9,114 nucleotides of DNA. Source: Acidobacteriota bacterium. GTDB taxonomy: Bacteria > Acidobacteriota > Terriglobia > Acidoferrales > 2-02-FULL-67-57. Below the pieces are notes generated by a model. That model was given only the letters and a program-made list of their open reading frames with translations. It did no database searches and was not told where the DNA came from. Below, piece after piece: positions 6,654-9,114 of this stretch. Position 1 is the first letter of the stretch; the number at the start of each line of letters is the position of its first letter. The stretch spans positions 1 to 9,114 of the forward strand of contig JACQTG010000301.1 in the NCBI GenBank assembly GCA_016210895.1, read 5' to 3'. Made by a program: the position numbers and the translations under genes.

Positions 6654-6962
6654 TTACTGATTCTTCAAGACCTGGGTCAGGGCGCGCTTGAGATGGGCCA
6701 GCGCCTTCTCTCCGCCACCGGCTCGGACGGCCTCAGCCACGCAGGTGTCCATATGGTTTTCGAGCAGCCGGGCAGCGACTTGATTGAGGGCCGAGCGGAT
6801 GGCGGTGAGTTGCAGCAGCAAATCTTCGCAGGTAGCATGCTCGCCGAGCATCCGCTTGACGCCGCGGACGTGGCCCTCAACGCGGCTCAACCGGTTTTGC
6901 AGCTCCTGCTCGACTTCCGGGTCTAGGTAGATGTCCTTCAGCACTGAAAGCGCTTTGGCCAT
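6654..6962 (-). CDS. CsoR-family metal-sensing transcriptional repressor
   Basis: All-helical DUF156 (CsoR/RcnR/FrmR/CstR) repressor, 102 residues, typical for the family. Conserved core: LQNRLSRVEGHVRGVKRML (21-39), TCEDLLLQLTAIRSALNQVA (44-63), LLENHMDTCV (66-75). The metal-site residues Cys45, His70 and Cys74 have the same spacing (25 and 4) as Cys36, His61 and Cys65 of Mycobacterium tuberculosis CsoR, the Cu(I) fingerprint; the nickel sensor RcnR and formaldehyde sensor FrmR use other patterns. It is therefore predicted to sense Cu(I) or a similarly soft metal and leave DNA when bound. GGAGG lies 4 nt before the ATG at 6962. It is the first gene of the csoR-merTP-glutaredoxin operon, and a G/C-tract palindrome directly upstream suggests autorepression. 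Sensing of Hg(II) or persulfide by the same thiols cannot be excluded. Confidence 0.92.
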   Translation of the reverse strand: MAKALSVLKDIYLDPEVEQELQNRLSRVEGHVRGVKRMLGEHATCEDLLLQLTAIRSALNQVAARLLENHMDTCVAEAVRAGGGEKALAHLKRALTQVLKNQ

Positions 6963-6979
6963 GATGCCTCCGGGCGGTT

Positions 6980-7006
6980 ATCCTATCCCCCCTGGGGGGA
7001 TAGGAT
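6980..7006 (-). promoter_or_regulatory. CsoR-type operator (perfect 27-bp palindrome) and probable promoter
   Basis: ATCCTATCCCCCC (6980-6992) and GGGGGGATAGGAT (6994-7006) are perfect 13-bp inverted arms around one central T. AT-rich ends flanking C and G runs are the pattern known for CsoR-family operators. The site lies 17 nt upstream of the csoR ATG. On the minus strand TTGCAT (7012-7007) and TAGGAT (6985-6980) could act as weak -35 and -10 elements with the C/G tracts between them, so a bound repressor would cover the promoter. The promoter hexamers are tentative; the palindrome is plain. Confidence 0.75.
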
Positions 7007-7049
7007 GCAATATTGTCTGGAAAGTTGCAAGGAAAAAATGCGGGTCGGG

Positions 7050-7406
7050 CTAGCGGCTGGCCTGGAAACCGCTTTGGCGCACGGTGGCGATGAGCTGGTC
7101 GGGGCTGATGCGGTTGGGGTCGTAGGTGATGCGGGCGCGGCCGGAGGTGAGGTCCACCTGGACGCCGGCGACACCGGAGACGCGCTGCAGCGCCATCTGT
7201 ACAGTCAGGGCATCGCCGTGGGTTTCCATTCCACTGATGCGCAGCTCGACGCTATCCAGAAAGGCCCGCGCAGGCGGCACGCCACGGCCGCTTCCCGGCG
7301 CGCGTGCGCGCTCAAACATCTTCATCGCCAGCCAAATGAGGGTGACGGCGACGATGAAGGCGAGCACGACTTGAAGCAGGCTCGCGCCGCGCGAGCGACC
7401 GACCAT
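7050..7406 (-). CDS. Membrane-anchored HMA-fold protein lacking the metal-binding cysteines
   Basis: This 118-residue protein has one membrane segment (about 9-29, SLLQVVLAFIVAVTLIWLAMK), a short Gly/Pro/Arg linker, and a C-terminal HMA (MerP-like) domain at 52-118. The domain aligns without gaps to the HMA tail of the nearby MerTP over 67 positions, with 29 identities by my count (SVxLxxSGM..., YDPxR..P.QL, GF.AS). Where MerTP has GMSCEAC, this protein has GMETHGD, so both metal-binding cysteines are gone; the Glu-Thr-His-Gly-Asp stretch could bind a harder metal or nothing. The whole protein contains no cysteine. The ATG lies 4 nt after the hslV stop, so it probably shares the hslV transcript rather than the csoR one. 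Its role is unknown; a paralogue of the MerTP tail used for protein contact is one guess. Confidence 0.75.
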   Translation of the reverse strand: MVGRSRGASLLQVVLAFIVAVTLIWLAMKMFERARAPGSGRGVPPARAFLDSVELRISGMETHGDALTVQMALQRVSGVAGVQVDLTSGRARITYDPNRISPDQLIATVRQSGFQASR

Positions 7407-7410
7407 CCCC

Positions 7411-7956
7411 TCAGAGTTCTTCGATGATGAAGTTGGTGTTGGTGAAGACACAGATGTTGGCGGCAATCTGCAACGCCTCCTCGGCAATTTCGCGCGCGGA
7501 CAGCTTCGTGTGCTTGACCAGCGCCCGTGCGGCGGCCAGCGCATAAGCCCCGCCGGAACCGATGGCGCACAGGCCGTCATCGGGTTCGATGATGTCGCCG
7601 TTGCCGGAGAGCAGGAAGGTGCTCTTGGCATCGGCCACGAGCAGCAACGCGTCCAGGTGGCGGAGTAGGCGGTCGGTGCGCCATTCCTTGGCGAGTTCCA
7701 CCACCGCGCGAGGGAGGTTGCCGTGATGCTCCTGCAGCTTGCCCTCGAAGCGCGAGAACAGTGCCAGGGCGTCGGCCGTGGCCCCGGCAAAGCCGGCCAG
7801 CACGTTGTCGTCGTAAAGGCGGCGAATCTTCTTCGCCGTCTGCTTGACGATGGTGTCGCCGATGCTGACCTGGCCGTCGCCGGCAAAGACGACTTTGCCG
7901 TCGCGGCGCACCGCGAGCACAGTCGTGCCGTGGCGAGGGGGATCGGGTTTCTTCAC
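7411..7956 (-). CDS. hslV: ATP-dependent protease peptidase subunit HslV (ClpQ)
   Basis: Proteasome-like threonine peptidase that forms the dodecameric core of the HslUV cytosolic protease. From the GTG at 7956 the product is 181 residues. A propeptide of ten residues ([10 protein letters not shown], first residue Met when initiated) precedes the conserved [10 protein letters not shown]; processing should expose Thr11 as the N-terminal nucleophile, as in HslV proteins with an FHGTT start. Other family motifs: [79 protein letters not shown], and the C-terminal [15 protein letters not shown]. The start is chosen because GGGAG lies 7 nt upstream and a longer frame (to 8112) would run through the promoter and into the neighbouring methyltransferase gene. 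Its partner hslU begins about 1.75 kb downstream instead of directly after it. Confidence 0.95.
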   Translation of the reverse strand: MKKPDPPRHGTTVLAVRRDGKVVFAGDGQVSIGDTIVKQTAKKIRRLYDDNVLAGFAGATADALALFSRFEGKLQEHHGNLPRAVVELAKEWRTDRLLRHLDALLLVADAKSTFLLSGNGDIIEPDDGLCAIGSGGAYALAAARALVKHTKLSAREIAEEALQIAANICVFTNTNFIIEEL

Positions 7957-7974
7957 GGCTCTCTCCCGGGAGGC

Positions 7975-7983
7975 ATTATAGCA
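7975..7983 (-). promoter_or_regulatory. Extended -10 promoter of hslV
   Basis: The minus strand reads GGTGCTATAAT across this site. The TGCTATAAT core and the preceding GG are the same as before hslU. The predicted transcription start is near 7968, about 12 nt before the GTG, which leaves just enough room for the GGGAG ribosome binding site. No good -35 is seen. The site lies in the 52-nt gap between the methyltransferase stop and hslV. Confidence 0.6.
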
Positions 7984-8008
7984 CCCGTGGAAGTCACCGC
8001 GGCGGGGC

Positions 8009-8683
8009 TCAGTAGAGATAGGGAACCAGGCGCCAAGTGCGACGCTGGTAGGCGTCGAATTCAGCCCCGAAGTGCTCGCCCAGTAGCTTCTCCTCACGCT
8101 GCAGCCGAACACGGATGAGAACGGCGAAGATCACAAACAGGGGAATGGTGAGCTGGCTGCGGAGCGTGAGAGCAAAGCCGGGAAAGGCAAGCAACACGCC
8201 CAGATACATCGGGTGGCGGATGCGGCCGTAGATGCCGGTTTGCACCAACTGATGATTCTCCTGGACGGTTATGTAGCCGCTGAACTGCCTACCGAGAGTG
8301 AGCAGGCCCGCGACTCGTATCGCCGTTCCGATGACGTTGAGTGCCAGGCCAGCGTACCGCAAGGAATCATTTTCGGCAAAGACAAGCACGCTGCGGCGGT
8401 CGGCAAAGGGCAGGAAGCAAACGGCAAACAGCGTCACAACCAGAAACACAGCCACAAACCAAGCCTGATGGCCCGTTTTCTTTTCGCCCTTGCGAAAGGG
8501 GTCGAGGTCAGCACCGGAGACGAGAACAATCACCGTCCCGGCAAGCGCGACGAGCAGCAGCCCCGTGCGCGCCGGATGGGCAAAGAAGCCGCCGACATCG
8601 TCGAGGCCCCAGCCCACTAACAGCAAGGCCCACAAGAACGCTTGCAGCAGTAGCCCCAGCGTTGTTTTTGGCAGCCTGCGCAT
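8009..8683 (-). CDS. Isoprenylcysteine carboxyl methyltransferase / phospholipid methyltransferase-like membrane protein
   Basis: Integral membrane SAM-dependent methyltransferase of the ICMT/PEMT superfamily, 224 residues. Hydrophobic segments at about 9-25, 40-57, 74-93, 110-130 and a re-entrant pair around 160-192 give five or six membrane passes. The conserved C-terminal cofactor region is clear: [21 protein letters not shown] (130-150), [21 protein letters not shown] (152-172, with the RHPxYxG motif) and the end motif [26 protein letters not shown] (196-221), whose EExxL...FGxxFxxYxxRT...P pattern is diagnostic. In bacteria these proteins methylate lipids or small isoprenoid or thiol acceptors; the substrate is not known from sequence and no prenylated-protein system is implied. 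The ATG at 8683 has GAGGGG 7 nt upstream. It lies 28 nt downstream of the LolA-like gene, so the two may be co-transcribed. Confidence 0.88.
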   Translation of the reverse strand: MRRLPKTTLGLLLQAFLWALLLVGWGLDDVGGFFAHPARTGLLLVALAGTVIVLVSGADLDPFRKGEKKTGHQAWFVAVFLVVTLFAVCFLPFADRRSVLVFAENDSLRYAGLALNVIGTAIRVAGLLTLGRQFSGYITVQENHQLVQTGIYGRIRHPMYLGVLLAFPGFALTLRSQLTIPLFVIFAVLIRVRLQREEKLLGEHFGAEFDAYQRRTWRLVPYLY

Positions 8684-8711
8684 CAGAGTGCCCCTCGCCT
8701 AGTGCAAGAGG

Positions 8712-9114
8712 TCAGTCCTTGTCCTTCTTCTTTTCTTTTTTGGCGATTTTGCGCCAGAGTTCTTCCAGCGAGTCGCGGGTGAAGAGCTGGTCGCCGATGC
8801 CCCCGTTGTACTTGACCTTGCGCAGGAAGGCCTCGAAGGTGCGCAGGCCGGCGCGCTCGCCGGTGATCTGGCGGGGTGTGCGAACGCCCTGGATCTCGAG
8901 GTAGGTGCCGTAGTACTCGACCACGTCCACCATCTCGCCGGTCAAGGTATCCCGTTCGCGGTAGCGGAGCTGCGTGGGGAGATGGGTTTGCCCGTCCAGG
9001 TAGAGGATGTAGCTATCATTTTCTGCGTCCACCATCTCGATGATGTCAACGCGACGGTTGTCGATGAACTCAGAGCTCAGGTAGTAGAACTGGACGCCGG
9101 GCTCGGTGCGGCGC
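8712..9114 (-). CDS. Outer-membrane lipoprotein-sorting (LolA-like) protein, N-terminus beyond window edge
   Basis: The C-terminal 133 residues of a larger protein whose frame stays open through the right edge of the window; the start is not visible. The visible part begins RRTEPGVQFYYLSSEFIDNRRVD and continues with IIEMVDAENDSYILYLDGQTHLPTQLRYRERDTLTGE and VVEYYGTYLEIQGVRTPRQITGERAGLRTFEAF. The YLDxxTxLPxxLRYxxxDxxTGE and YxxYxExxGVxTPxxITxER patterns are those of LolA/LolB-like beta-sheet proteins annotated as outer-membrane lipoprotein-sorting proteins, which carry lipids or lipoproteins in the periplasm. The tail is strikingly lysine-rich (RKIAKKEKKKDKD), which could contact membranes or nucleic acid, or be mere solubilising sequence. 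The in-frame ATG at 9035 is not the true start, because the family pattern clearly extends upstream of it. Confidence 0.82.
   Translation of the reverse strand, partial: RRTEPGVQFYYLSSEFIDNRRVDIIEMVDAENDSYILYLDGQTHLPTQLRYRERDTLTGEMVDVVEYYGTYLEIQGVRTPRQITGERAGLRTFEAFLRKVKYNGGIGDQLFTRDSLEELWRKIAKKEKKKDKD

Noticed and set aside
7407..7886. Upstream extension of the HMA-fold frame to 278 codons
   Set aside because: The extension overlaps hslV in another frame and reads as Arg/Ser/Pro-rich noise; homology begins only after the ATG at 7406.
7957..8112. Upstream extension of hslV to 233 codons
   Set aside because: It would cross the promoter and overlap the end of the methyltransferase gene; HslV similarity begins at the TTVLAVRR segment.
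1..9114. CRISPR arrays, tRNA or rRNA genes, transposases
   Set aside because: I saw no direct-repeat array, no cloverleaf or rRNA-like stretch, and no transposase or integrase motif in any frame.

Overview
The window is GC-rich (by eye about 60-65%) and gene-dense, and every convincing gene lies on the minus strand. The gene set suggests an uncultured Acidobacteriota-like bacterium: a fibronectin-III lipoprotein, a LolA-like lipoprotein-sorting protein, HslVU with a short HslV propeptide, a type 3B transaldolase, and a dispersed hairpin repeat with CATTCTGAGC-type ends. That placement is an inference; there is no rRNA or other marker gene here.

In transcription order (high to low coordinates) the layout is: the C-terminal part of a LolA-like protein (9114-8712); an isoprenylcysteine methyltransferase-like membrane enzyme (8683-8009); the protease subunit HslV (7956-7411) with its own extended -10 promoter; a small membrane-anchored HMA-fold protein that has lost its metal-binding cysteines (7406-7050); a CsoR-type metal regulator (6962-6654) behind a perfect 27-bp palindromic operator; a MerT-MerP fusion metal transporter (6642-6043); a glutaredoxin-like gene (6023-5787) with an in-frame TGA; the unfoldase HslU (5654-4245), again with its own extended -10 promoter; a three-repeat FnIII lipoprotein (4231-3128); an FAH-family hydrolase (3125-2361); a transaldolase-like enzyme (2342-1656); a one-TM hypothetical protein (1659-1252); a ~118-bp hairpin repeat (1108-1225); and the N-terminal two thirds of an acyl-CoA carboxylase carboxyltransferase (1049-1).

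The main discovery is the gene at 5787-6023. Its TGA replaces exactly the first cysteine of a glutaredoxin CxxC active site (YSQPG-TGA-LFCGKTKEF). The frame continues for 65 more codons of clear glutaredoxin sequence, including the cis-proline STPV motif, to a TAG stop. A perfect 6-bp stem with an AGUUU loop starts 16 nt after the TGA, in the size and spacing range of bacterial SECIS elements. It is most simply read as a selenocysteine glutaredoxin with a UxxC motif. It is the last gene of a csoR-merTP-grx operon, so a selenol redox protein appears to be coupled to a thiol-metal (mercury or copper) transport module. The module sits between hslV and hslU, which normally adjoin each other.

Functionally, CsoR would sense a thiophilic metal and release the operator. 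MerTP would move the metal with cysteine pairs in its membrane part and its MerP-like tail. The seleno-glutaredoxin would act on metal-thiolate or disulfide intermediates in the cytoplasm. Neither merA nor merR is in the window, so the metal is not settled.
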